Positions 30,905 to 37,664 of a stretch of 37,664 bases of DNA are shown here, piece by piece; position 1 is the stretch's first letter; every line of letters begins with the position of its first letter. The notes beneath the pieces were generated by a model. That model was not told the origin of the DNA and did not search any database. It was given only the letters and a program-made list of their open reading frames with translations. Origin of the DNA: CAZJCK01 sp964544635 (GTDB taxonomy: Bacteria > Zixibacteria > MSB-5A5 > GN15 > FEB-12); contig CAZJCK010000031.1 of assembly GCA_964544635.1 (NCBI GenBank), positions 1-37,664 on the forward strand. Direction: 5' to 3'. Made by a program: the position numbers and the translations under genes.

Positions 30905-31531
30905 ATGTTAGACAATAAGTTCAAGCGCGGCTTTTCCAACGAACGACTCACTGTCCGTCCGGAACCCAAGGTCAGGGAGGACGAGACCGGTTTTTATATG
31001 ATGTCGCTGTCCGAGAACGCCAAGGTCTATTTTGACGATTACTATGCCTTCCTCGAACGCGCCTACGGCCGTGCTCTCGACATGCGGGCCGACGCCGACC
31101 AGAAGATCGCCGATCTGCCGCCCGACCGCACCGAGACCATCTCGTTCTACCGTGCCAAGGCGGTAGTTCTCGATGTCGCCATCCGTACTATCCGACGGTT
31201 TTATACCGATGGCGCCAATCTCGGCGTGGTCATGACACCCTGGTGCTTCGGTACGGTGGTGCTGGAGAAGGTCGAGGTCTATCGCGAACGGGTCAGCAAG
31301 GGTGAAGTTGACGACCCGAATATTCCCGATTATCCGTTCTACGTCACAAAGTACATCGAGGAAATCTACAAAGCGGTGCTGCTTGAGCTGTTCGACTTTC
31401 CGGAAAAGGCGTTCCAGATGCGCTGGCAGTATTCGGAATTGCTCAAAAGATACTCAACGGTGTTGTCCGACATCACCACCTCCCTGAATTCGGTCTTACA
31501 AAAGATCAAGGACTACGGTTCTCCCCGGTAA
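30905..31531 (+). CDS. Cytosolic helical protein of unknown function (208 aa)
   Basis: A soluble protein without signal peptide or membrane segment. It is mostly helical, with aromatic-rich stretches (YFDDYYAFLERAYGRALD, YPFYVTKYIEEIYKAVLL) and a coiled-coil-like C-terminus (YSELLKRYSTVLSDITTSL). GAGGT precedes the ATG. I do not recognise it. It has its own sigma-54 promoter and strong terminator, and is followed by an HD-GYP gene with a sigma-28-like promoter. Because sigma-54 and sigma-28 are the usual flagellar hierarchy, a role in motility or chemotaxis is a reasonable guess, but only from context. Confidence 0.75.
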   Translation: MLDNKFKRGFSNERLTVRPEPKVREDETGFYMMSLSENAKVYFDDYYAFLERAYGRALDMRADADQKIADLPPDRTETISFYRAKAVVLDVAIRTIRRFYTDGANLGVVMTPWCFGTVVLEKVEVYRERVSKGEVDDPNIPDYPFYVTKYIEEIYKAVLLELFDFPEKAFQMRWQYSELLKRYSTVLSDITTSLNSVLQKIKDYGSPR

Positions 31532-31564
31532 AATTTGCGTTTCCTTTCGTACTCCCTTCCTGCA

Positions 31565-31595
31565 AGCCCCCGGAACCCTGTTCCGGGGGCTTTTT
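31565..31595 (+). terminator. Terminator of the 208-aa gene
   Basis: A perfect 12-bp stem (AGCCCCCGGAAC, 31565-31576, with 31580-31591) and CCT loop, then TTTT. Confidence 0.92.
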
Positions 31596-31597
31596 GG

Positions 31598-31625
31598 TAA
31601 GAATTCGCCGGTCACCTGCCGATAA
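31598..31625 (+). promoter_or_regulatory. Sigma-28-like promoter of the HD-GYP gene
   Basis: The exact octamer GCCGATAA (31618-31625) is preceded by TAAGAATT (31598-31605) at 12 bases, close to the sigma-28 pattern TAAA-N15-GCCGATAA. The start near 31632 leaves a 38-base leader. Confidence 0.5.
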
Positions 31626-31669
31626 CATGAACGATAGGCGAACAATATGTCAGGCAAGGCAGTTACTGG

Positions 31670-32659
31670 GTGTTGCTAAATCAGTCAACGGCAATCAAGA
31701 ATCGAGCCGAGCAGAAGTTCATCCCGATTCTGCTCGATTCGCTGCGGGTAGACTCTATCCTCGAGTTCGACCTGTACCTGAATGTCGACCGCAACCTCGT
31801 CCTGTACCGTTCGTCCGACCTCCCCTTCACCGAGAAAACCCGCCAGAAACTGCTGGAAAACAAGGTCGACCGCCTCTATATCACCAATGAGAACAAGGGG
31901 AAGTATCAGCGCTACATCGAGGCCAACCTGCCGCGCATCCTGTCCGATCCCGGTGTCGAAGAAACCAAGAAAGCCGGCATTCTCTATGAAACCTCGACCA
32001 ACCTGGTAAGAGATGTTTTGGCCAGCCCGACCTACGGCGAGAATATACGCCGCTCCAAGGACATGGTCTCCAATACGGTCGGCTTCATTCTCAAGGGCCG
32101 GGAGGCATTTCTCAACCTGCTCAGGATCAGCTCGTTCGACTACTATACCTACACCCACTCGGTCAACGTCTGCACCTTCTCTATCGCCCTGGCGCAGCAG
32201 ATGGGGTTCGACGACGAGGAGTTCCTGCATGAATTGGGAGTGGGGGCGCTGCTGCACGATGTCGGCAAATCGAAAATATCGGAGCGGATCCTGAACAAGC
32301 GCTCCGCCCTGACCCAGATCGAGTTCGAATTGATGAAGAAACACCCCAAGTGGGGCGTCGAAATCCTGACGGAGACCGACCAGATCGACGCCGCCTCCTA
32401 CTACCCGGTCCTGCAGCACCATGAACGGGGAGACCGTCGCGGCTACCCCAGCGGCCTGAACCTCAACGAGATGCATATCTACTCACGAATCGTGGCGATC
32501 GCCGACTCGTTCGACGCCATGACCACCGAACGGGTCTACCAGCGCGCCCTGGAAACGTTTCCGGCTCTCAAGATCATGTTCTCCCTCAGGGGGGCGTACG
32601 ACGAGCCGATGATGGAGGCGTTTGCCCGGCTGATGGGGCCCGACGGATTAAAAAAGTAG
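31670..32659 (+). CDS. HD-GYP cyclic-di-GMP phosphodiesterase
   Basis: A 329-residue protein starting at GTG. The N-terminal half (about 1-130) resembles the PilZ-like or DUF3391-type region often fused to HD-GYP. The HD-GYP domain is intact: HSVNVCTFSIALAQQMG, then LLHDVGKSKI (about 194-203) with the HD pair, HHERGDRRGYPSGL (about 250-263) with the GYP triplet, and IVAIADSFDAMTTERVY. It should break down cyclic di-GMP and so favour motility over surface life. No membrane segment or receiver domain is present, so the input signal is cytosolic. A sigma-28-like promoter precedes it. Confidence 0.92.
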   Translation: MLLNQSTAIKNRAEQKFIPILLDSLRVDSILEFDLYLNVDRNLVLYRSSDLPFTEKTRQKLLENKVDRLYITNENKGKYQRYIEANLPRILSDPGVEETKKAGILYETSTNLVRDVLASPTYGENIRRSKDMVSNTVGFILKGREAFLNLLRISSFDYYTYTHSVNVCTFSIALAQQMGFDDEEFLHELGVGALLHDVGKSKISERILNKRSALTQIEFELMKKHPKWGVEILTETDQIDAASYYPVLQHHERGDRRGYPSGLNLNEMHIYSRIVAIADSFDAMTTERVYQRALETFPALKIMFSLRGAYDEPMMEAFARLMGPDGLKK

Positions 32660-32747
32660 GTATCCTGCCCTATATTCTCTCTTTGCTCCCGGCACAAAAC
32701 TGCTATATTTACTTTCGATTTGAAGAACACCGGGAGGTAGACGACAA

Positions 32748-34892
32748 ATGAATCGAGGTTCAACAGTAACCGGCAGGCTTGTCGGTTTTTGTGTATGTAC
32801 GGTGATAATTATGGCCGCACTATCCTGCTCCAATGACAGCACTGATTATCCGCCCGTAGCCGAGCGGAAGATCCATCGCGACACGGTCAACGGCGCCGAG
32901 CTAATCGACGCCTATTACTGGCTGCGCGAACGTGACAATCCCGAAGTAATCCAGTATCTCGAGGCGGAAAATGAGTACACTGCCCGGATGATGAAACATA
33001 CCGAGGGCATGCAGGAGCAACTGTTCCGCGAGATGCGCGGGCGAATCAAGGAAGACGACCGCTCCGCCCCGGTCAAGCATGGCAACTACTACTACTACGT
33101 GCGCAACGAGGCAGGCAAGAACTACGACATTTATTGCCGCAGGCAAGGCTCACTCGAGGCTTCGGAAGAGATACTGCTCGATATCAACAAGGTGGCCGAG
33201 GAACTGGAATACTGCCACCTCGGGATCTTCGAGGTCAGCCCCGATCACAACCTGCTGGCGTATTCGATCGACGATGACGGCAGCGAGCGCCATACCCTGT
33301 ACATCAAGGACCTCCGCACCGGCCGGGTACTCTCCGACAGCGTGCACAACACCGGCACCTCGTCGGCTTGGGCGGCCGACAACGAATCGTTGTTCTATGT
33401 AACGCTCGACGACCAGACCCGGCCGTACCGTTTGTACCGGCATACACTCGGCGATCCGGAAGAAAACGATTCGCTGATTTATGAAGAGTCCGATCTCGCC
33501 TATTTCCTCAAGGTCGGGAAAACCAAGGACGAAAAGTACATCCTGATGGACCTGTCGAGCAATGTCACCACCGAGGTGCACTTCCTGGCGTCCGATAATC
33601 CACAGGGCGTGTTCCGGGTCATCCATCCACGCCAGAACGGCATGGAGTACTACGTTGACCACCGTGACGGCAGCTTCTTCGTGTTGACCAACGACGACGC
33701 CCTCAACTTCAAACTGATGACAGCGCCCCTCCGGCAACCGTCGAAGGCAAACTGGAAAGAGTATCTCGGGCATCGCCAAGATGTCTACCTGTACGACGTC
33801 GAAGTCTTTGCTGATTTCATCGCCCTCTTCGAGCGCGCTGACGGTTTGAAGCGGATTGGCATCATCCGTCAGCCCGACGCCAAACAGCGGGAGATCGATT
33901 ACATTGCGATGCCCGAGTCAGTATACACCATTTACCAGGGGGAAAATCCGGAGTTTGACACTGAGTACCTGCGCTTTGCCTATTCGTCGATGATCACGCC
34001 CAAGACCGATTTCGACTACGCCGTCGCCGGCGACTCCCTGATCACGATCAAGGAAACCGAGATCCTCGGCGGCTATGACAAGTCGCAGTATGATACCAAG
34101 CGGGTCTACGCTACAGCTCCCGACGGTGCGCGGGTGCCGATTTCGCTGGTGTATCGCAAGGATACGCCGCGCGACGGCAGTGCACCGCTGTACCTGTATG
34201 GCTACGGGTCGTACGGCATCTCGCAGGATCCGTCGTTCCGCAATCACCGACTCTCGATTCTCGATCGCGGCTTCATCTTTGCCTATGCCCATGTCCGCGG
34301 CGGCGGCGAGATGGGACGGCAGTGGTATGAAGAGGGCAAGCTGCTTTCCAAGCGCAACACCTTCACCGACTTTATCGCCTGCGGCGAACACCTCGTCAAT
34401 GAACAGTACACCAACCCGGATGGTCTGGTCATCTATGGCGGTTCGGCCGGCGGCCTTTTGGTCGGCGCGGTAATCAATATGCGCCCGGAACTGTTCGAGG
34501 TGGCAGTGGCCGATGTACCGTTTGTCGATGTCGTCAACACTATGCTCGATTCCACCATTCCGCTGACAGTCACCGAATTCGAGGAATGGGGCAACCCGGC
34601 CGAACCGGAGTATTTCGAATATATTCGCGCTTACTCGCCGTACGATAATGTCGAGAAAAAAGATTACCCGCACCTGCTGGTACTGGCCGGGCTGAACGAC
34701 CCGCGGGTGCAGTACTGGGAGCCGGCCAAGTGGACCGCCAAACTGAGGCAGATGAAGACCGACAACAACCGTCTGTTGCTCAAGACCAACATGGGGTCGG
34801 GGCATTTCGGGCAGTCGGGGCGGTACGGCTACCTGCGGGATATCGCCTTCGAATACGCCTTTATCTTCGACATATTGGGGATAACGATCTGA
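32748..34892 (+). CDS. Prolyl oligopeptidase-family lipoprotein (S9A)
   Basis: A 714-residue serine peptidase. A lipoprotein signal (lipobox ALSC) places it in the envelope, which is unusual for the mostly cytosolic oligopeptidase B/POP family. The N-terminal helix (DAYYWLRERDNPEV) and seven-blade propeller (about 80-440) are followed by the alpha/beta hydrolase with Ser566 (YGGSAGGLL), Asp651 (GLNDPRV) and His686 (GSGHFG). The HVRGGGEMGRQWYE and LLSKRNTFTDF segments fit oligopeptidase B, which cuts short peptides after basic residues. GGGAGGT precedes the ATG, and a terminator follows. Confidence 0.92.
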   Translation: MNRGSTVTGRLVGFCVCTVIIMAALSCSNDSTDYPPVAERKIHRDTVNGAELIDAYYWLRERDNPEVIQYLEAENEYTARMMKHTEGMQEQLFREMRGRIKEDDRSAPVKHGNYYYYVRNEAGKNYDIYCRRQGSLEASEEILLDINKVAEELEYCHLGIFEVSPDHNLLAYSIDDDGSERHTLYIKDLRTGRVLSDSVHNTGTSSAWAADNESLFYVTLDDQTRPYRLYRHTLGDPEENDSLIYEESDLAYFLKVGKTKDEKYILMDLSSNVTTEVHFLASDNPQGVFRVIHPRQNGMEYYVDHRDGSFFVLTNDDALNFKLMTAPLRQPSKANWKEYLGHRQDVYLYDVEVFADFIALFERADGLKRIGIIRQPDAKQREIDYIAMPESVYTIYQGENPEFDTEYLRFAYSSMITPKTDFDYAVAGDSLITIKETEILGGYDKSQYDTKRVYATAPDGARVPISLVYRKDTPRDGSAPLYLYGYGSYGISQDPSFRNHRLSILDRGFIFAYAHVRGGGEMGRQWYEEGKLLSKRNTFTDFIACGEHLVNEQYTNPDGLVIYGGSAGGLLVGAVINMRPELFEVAVADVPFVDVVNTMLDSTIPLTVTEFEEWGNPAEPEYFEYIRAYSPYDNVEKKDYPHLLVLAGLNDPRVQYWEPAKWTAKLRQMKTDNNRLLLKTNMGSGHFGQSGRYGYLRDIAFEYAFIFDILGITI

Positions 34893-34920
34893 TTCTGGTC
34901 AGTTTGAGATGATTTTTGCG

Positions 34921-34950
34921 ACGGCCGCCTCCTGGTGGAGCGGCCGTTTT
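34921..34950 (+). terminator. Terminator of the peptidase gene
   Basis: ACGGCCGC pairs with GCGGCCGT (outer 8 bp), with three more inner pairs past a bulged C, then TTTT. Confidence 0.85.
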
Positions 34951-34960
34951 GCTTTTGGGG

Positions 34961-34988
34961 TAAAAACGTGGTCGCCGGCGGTCGATAT
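34961..34988 (+). promoter_or_regulatory. Sigma-28-like promoter of the receptor-tip protein
   Basis: TAAAAACG (34961-34968), 12 bases, GTCGATAT (34981-34988; six of eight match GCCGATAA). The spacing is the same as at the HD-GYP promoter. The start near 34995 leaves about 29 bases to the ATG. Confidence 0.4.
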
Positions 34989-35023
34989 ACAGAGAAAGTA
35001 CGACTCACTGAAAGGTACCCCGC

Positions 35024-35353
35024 ATGACCACAATGCCCCCAGTAACTGAAGAGAGACAGTCCGAGAAGACCCATGACCGGATTGCCCAATTTGCCCGGAT
35101 GCATGAGACAGTCAGTGAATTGGAGTTGATAACATCCGATATGGATGACGCCATCGACGACGCCCGCCTGATCGCTTTGAACGCCGCTTTGGAAGCCCGA
35201 CGCAGTGAGCATGGCGGCGACGGTTTCGTGGCCATCGCCGAACAGCTCAACCTGGCGATTGATCGGTTGAATGCCAGCCGCACCGCGATGAGCGCGAAGA
35301 TCGGCGAGTTGAAGACGGAGCTGGAGAACGCCCCGACGGTCGAGTCATATTAA
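35024..35353 (+). CDS. Soluble mini-chemoreceptor (signalling-tip protein)
   Basis: A 109-residue, fully soluble helical protein. The centre (about 47-82) reads ARLIALNAALEARRSEHGG and DGFVAIAEQLNLAIDRL, clearly the hairpin tip of methyl-accepting chemotaxis proteins (consensus [26 protein letters not shown] in parts). There is no sensor domain, HAMP or membrane helix, and each coiled-coil arm is only a few heptads long. It could bind CheA/CheW and act as a cytosolic receptor fragment or competitor. A sigma-28-like promoter precedes it, fitting a chemotaxis role. Confidence 0.75.
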   Translation: MTTMPPVTEERQSEKTHDRIAQFARMHETVSELELITSDMDDAIDDARLIALNAALEARRSEHGGDGFVAIAEQLNLAIDRLNASRTAMSAKIGELKTELENAPTVESY

Positions 35354-35388
35354 ACAAAAACGGCGGGCGGCAAGAACCGCAGCGCCGT
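35352..35388 (-). terminator. Terminator between mini-receptor and LolA-like gene
   Basis: ACGGCG (35360-35365) pairs with CGCCGT (35383-35388) and an inner GCGG/CCGC pair forms around CAAGAA. The A-run on the plus-strand 5' side favours termination of minus-strand transcripts; the plus gene ends only 6 bases before it. Confidence 0.7.
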
Positions 35389-35416
35389 CGTATCGGACAA
35401 CTTCAGGTCGTTTTGC

Positions 35417-36187
35417 TTACTGCGTCTCGTCAGCCGTCAGCAGTTCCTCGATCTCGGCCGGGACGACGAACAGGCTGTCGGGCATCTCGACATTGGTTTC
35501 CATCTTGGACATGACGATCGACTGATTCTGCCCCATCATCTTCAATTCGGTCTTGAACGGCTGCAGGACACCGCCAACCTCGCGATAGTCACTGTAGAGA
35601 TTGGTCACCGGGATTTCACCCATCTGGTGTTCCTGGAGTGACTGCTCGGCCACCGCCAGGCCGCTTTCCTTGCTGATGTATACGGTTGTCGGATTGCCTT
35701 CCGCCGGAATGAACTTGACCAGATGGCACATAACGCCATTGATGGTGTCCTCGCCGACGTACTCCGCCGACTCATAATACTCGCGCCAGTTGACATACTT
35801 GTCGAACGCCATCTCGCGAATAGCCTGGGTCAGTTCCGCTCCCTCGACAATGCGCGGGCCGGTCATCATCGACGTTTCCCAGAAGACCTCACCGTTCCAG
35901 CCGCGACGCATCTCCCCGACTGCATCAGAGCCGATAACCGTGAGCATCTTTTCATTGCTGACCACCCATCCCTGCATGTTCATCGAAAGCCCCATGGCCG
36001 GTATGTTGAAGGTACCTTCCAAGTACACATTCTCGATGGCATCGAACGCTTCCTTACCACCCGAGGCTTCGATGTTCTTGTCGATAACTTCCTGGACCTT
36101 TTCCGACGTATCCTGGGCGCCCGCAATTGCGAAGACGAGGAGCGCAGCCAGGGCCAGGGTCATCAGTCCGGTCAGTCGTTTGTTCAT
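35417..36187 (-). CDS. LolA-like outer-membrane lipoprotein-sorting protein
   Basis: A 256-residue secreted protein. The signal peptide MNKRLTGLMTLALAALLVFAIAGAQ is followed by VQEVIDKNIEASGGKEAFDAIENVYLEG, the start typical of LolA/LolB-like proteins that form an open half-barrel around a lipid chain. Later strands (YVGEDTINGVMCHLVKF, TTVYISKESGLAVAEQ, NLYSDYREVGGVLQPFKTEL) fit the same fold. It probably binds a lipid or lipoprotein in the periplasm; it is not the housekeeping LolA. It follows the S41 protease gene by 27 bases on the same strand, so the two form an operon. Confidence 0.85.
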   Translation of the reverse strand: MNKRLTGLMTLALAALLVFAIAGAQDTSEKVQEVIDKNIEASGGKEAFDAIENVYLEGTFNIPAMGLSMNMQGWVVSNEKMLTVIGSDAVGEMRRGWNGEVFWETSMMTGPRIVEGAELTQAIREMAFDKYVNWREYYESAEYVGEDTINGVMCHLVKFIPAEGNPTTVYISKESGLAVAEQSLQEHQMGEIPVTNLYSDYREVGGVLQPFKTELKMMGQNQSIVMSKMETNVEMPDSLFVVPAEIEELLTADETQ

Positions 36188-36214
36188 TGTCTCACCCTCC
36201 AGAGAGTTGGCTGT

Positions 36215-37570
36215 TTATTCTGCTTCAGTTTCGTTTCGTTCGTGTATCCAGTCAGTGGCGGCGTCGAGCACCGGATCATCACCGGCCAGCAACGCCTCGC
36301 GCGCCAGGTGAACCTCTTCATCGGGGACCACCCCCCGCCCTTCGAGCGGTGCGCCGCTACCCAATACATAGTTGCCGAGAACATACTGAAAACGGTCACC
36401 ATTGGGGAGGCGCTTGACGAGCGACGGCAGGGCGGCGCCCATCGAATTGGTGCCAAAGATGCAGGCACGGCCGATGTCCTGCAGCCCGCCGGCGAAGAAC
36501 TCGGCGGTCGAACCCGACAAACCGTCGATCAGGATAGCGAGGGGACCATCGAACGTGCGGGCACGGGGGTTCAGGACCATACGAAGCTGGGTGTCGCGAG
36601 TCGACAACGTGCCGATGTACAGGTTCTTCTCCTTGACCAGCCAGCCGGCCATGCCCATCGCCATGCCGGCGATACCGCCCGGGTTACCGCGCAGGTCGAT
36701 GATCAAACCGGGGGCGTCGAGAGAAGAGCGCATGGCTGCATTATAGCTCGGCATCAGCGAGCCGGGATCGAAAAAACAATTGAAGGCAAAGTACCCGATA
36801 CCGTTTTCGAGCGTATCGGTCTCGGTGCGCAGGTACATCGGCGGCAGGTTGCCGAAGACCGCTTTCTTGCCGGTCGGTTCGTCTAAAACCAGTTTCTTCG
36901 AAACCTCGGTTTCGTCACCGTCTCGGAAGACTACGGTCACGGTGTCTCCGACATATCCACGCAAGCGAGTGCCTGCGACGGAAGCCAGGTATCTCGGCAG
37001 CGCCGGCGATCCGGCCATCTCCTGTTCGATCTCCGGCAGCAAGCCTGGGATGGTGTCGCCGTCGACGATATAGATCTCCCAGCCAACCTCGACACCGGCG
37101 ACCCCGGCCGGTGACCCGGCGTAGACAGCGGTGACGACAGCCCGGCCGTTGAGTACCCGAACGCTTATCCCGGAGACGCCACCAAACTCACGATCCTCTA
37201 TCTCGGTTTCCGGATCGGGCGGCGTTTCCGGTTTGTCGATGTTGAGATACAGGCTGGCAGGGATAATTCCGACATGGCTCACCCCGAGAGTATCGAGCAT
37301 CCGCCGCATGACCGCCCGTGCCTCTCGCATCGTGGTGGCCGACGCTACCTGCGGTCGCAGCGAGTCCCGAAGAGCCTGCCAGTCGACATCGTCGAAAGTG
37401 GTATCAAAGTGCTCTTCATAGACGGTGGTCCAGACGGTGTCGAACGAGGCGACATTCTCCCGGACCTGTTCGTCGGTCAGCACCAGCTGATCGTCGCCGA
37501 TGACGCTGACGGCTATACCGAGCAGCCACACGCAAATCGCTGCACCCAGTCTTTTGTAACGGTTCGACAT
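36215..37570 (-). CDS. S41-family secreted protease with PDZ domain
   Basis: ATG 37570 is chosen because GGGAGGG lies just upstream. The 451-residue product has a signal peptide (MSNRYKRLGAAICVWLLGIAVS), a helical cap (about 32-130), a PDZ domain (about 130-225, VSGISVRVLNGRAVVTAVY, AGSPAGVAGVEVG) and the S41 core (about 255-400). LIIDLRGNPGG and the serine loop LIDGLSGSTAEFF (Ser352/354) are present. The usual Lys site (TFGKG in Ctp proteases) reads TNSMGAALP, so the catalytic pairing is not the standard Ser-Lys dyad, as in several tail-specific relatives. It is followed by the LolA-like gene. Confidence 0.88.
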   Translation of the reverse strand: MSNRYKRLGAAICVWLLGIAVSVIGDDQLVLTDEQVRENVASFDTVWTTVYEEHFDTTFDDVDWQALRDSLRPQVASATTMREARAVMRRMLDTLGVSHVGIIPASLYLNIDKPETPPDPETEIEDREFGGVSGISVRVLNGRAVVTAVYAGSPAGVAGVEVGWEIYIVDGDTIPGLLPEIEQEMAGSPALPRYLASVAGTRLRGYVGDTVTVVFRDGDETEVSKKLVLDEPTGKKAVFGNLPPMYLRTETDTLENGIGYFAFNCFFDPGSLMPSYNAAMRSSLDAPGLIIDLRGNPGGIAGMAMGMAGWLVKEKNLYIGTLSTRDTQLRMVLNPRARTFDGPLAILIDGLSGSTAEFFAGGLQDIGRACIFGTNSMGAALPSLVKRLPNGDRFQYVLGNYVLGSGAPLEGRGVVPDEEVHLAREALLAGDDPVLDAATDWIHERNETEAE

Positions 37571-37664
37571 TAACCCTCCCAATATCATGAATGCGACATT
37601 TGTTTACGGGTCCTTGCTGTTCTGTTGTTCCAGTAGTGAACTTACCGCCTCTGGAGCGGTCTAT
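37571..37664. other. Right edge, no gene called
   Basis: The last 94 bases hold the ribosome site of the S41 gene. Minus-strand frames could be the end of an upstream gene, but all are too short to choose between. Confidence 0.3.

Noticed and set aside
35723..36886. 387-codon plus-strand frame opposite the LolA-like and S41 genes
   Set aside because: It is the antisense shadow of two clear genes with signal peptides and ribosome sites.

Overview
The window looks like a chromosomal segment of a free-living, motile, diderm bacterium. Supporting evidence is many lipoproteins with lipobox cysteines, a TonB-like C-terminal domain, a DUF481 outer-membrane barrel, a LolA-like periplasmic protein, MotA/MotB, and a 56-residue Hc1-type histone-like protein of the kind common in Bacteroidota and relatives. 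Small secreted proteins with calcium-loop motifs, an S41 protease and a long GDDxY-repeat protein suggest a lineage of the FCB/Zixibacteria kind. That placement is inference from gene content only.

Left third (1-7.1 kb): almost everything is on the minus strand and consists of small exported or membrane proteins of unknown function, a CPBP-type membrane protease and at least one decayed gene. Three copies of one regulatory element lie here (461-720, 5107-5366, 6713-6882). On the minus strand each copy has an array of TCGCGA palindromes repeated at exactly 21 bp (six, six and two sites), a spacer of about 110 bp, and a near-perfect sigma-54 -24/-12 promoter (TGGCAC-N5-TTGC). The copies are followed by genes in the same direction. 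Copy 3 precedes a small secreted protein and then the CPBP protease. Copy 2 precedes a four-gene envelope operon (63-aa membrane protein, two secreted proteins, TonB-like protein). Copy 1 precedes a lipoprotein that runs off the left edge. The promoter-proximal palindrome lies at about -138 in all three. Copies 2 and 3 also share the last 98 bp of the CPBP gene, so they arose by a local duplication.

Middle (7.1-20 kb): housekeeping and stress genes. They include D-lactate dehydrogenase, a calcium-loop lipoprotein, a GNAT acetyltransferase, a lipocalin-like lipoprotein, a nitrilase, a SemiSWEET sugar transporter, a DUF481 barrel, a cupin, a CsbD protein, an SRPBCC protein, two CPA2 cation/proton antiporters flanking an initiator tRNA, the motA-motB pair and the Hc1-like protein.

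Right part (20-37.7 kb): mfd behind a leader terminator, a secreted GDDxY-repeat protein, a TolB-like beta-propeller lipoprotein overlapping a 2-hydroxyacid dehydrogenase, an ECF sigma factor of the SigJ/ECF42 type with its DGPF/YCII partner, a charged 63-aa protein, a 208-aa unknown protein behind a sigma-54 promoter, an HD-GYP phosphodiesterase and a 109-aa receptor-tip protein each behind a sigma-28-like promoter, a prolyl-oligopeptidase lipoprotein, a LolA-like protein and an S41 protease. The sigma-54 and sigma-28 signals together with motAB point to a dispersed motility/signalling regulon.
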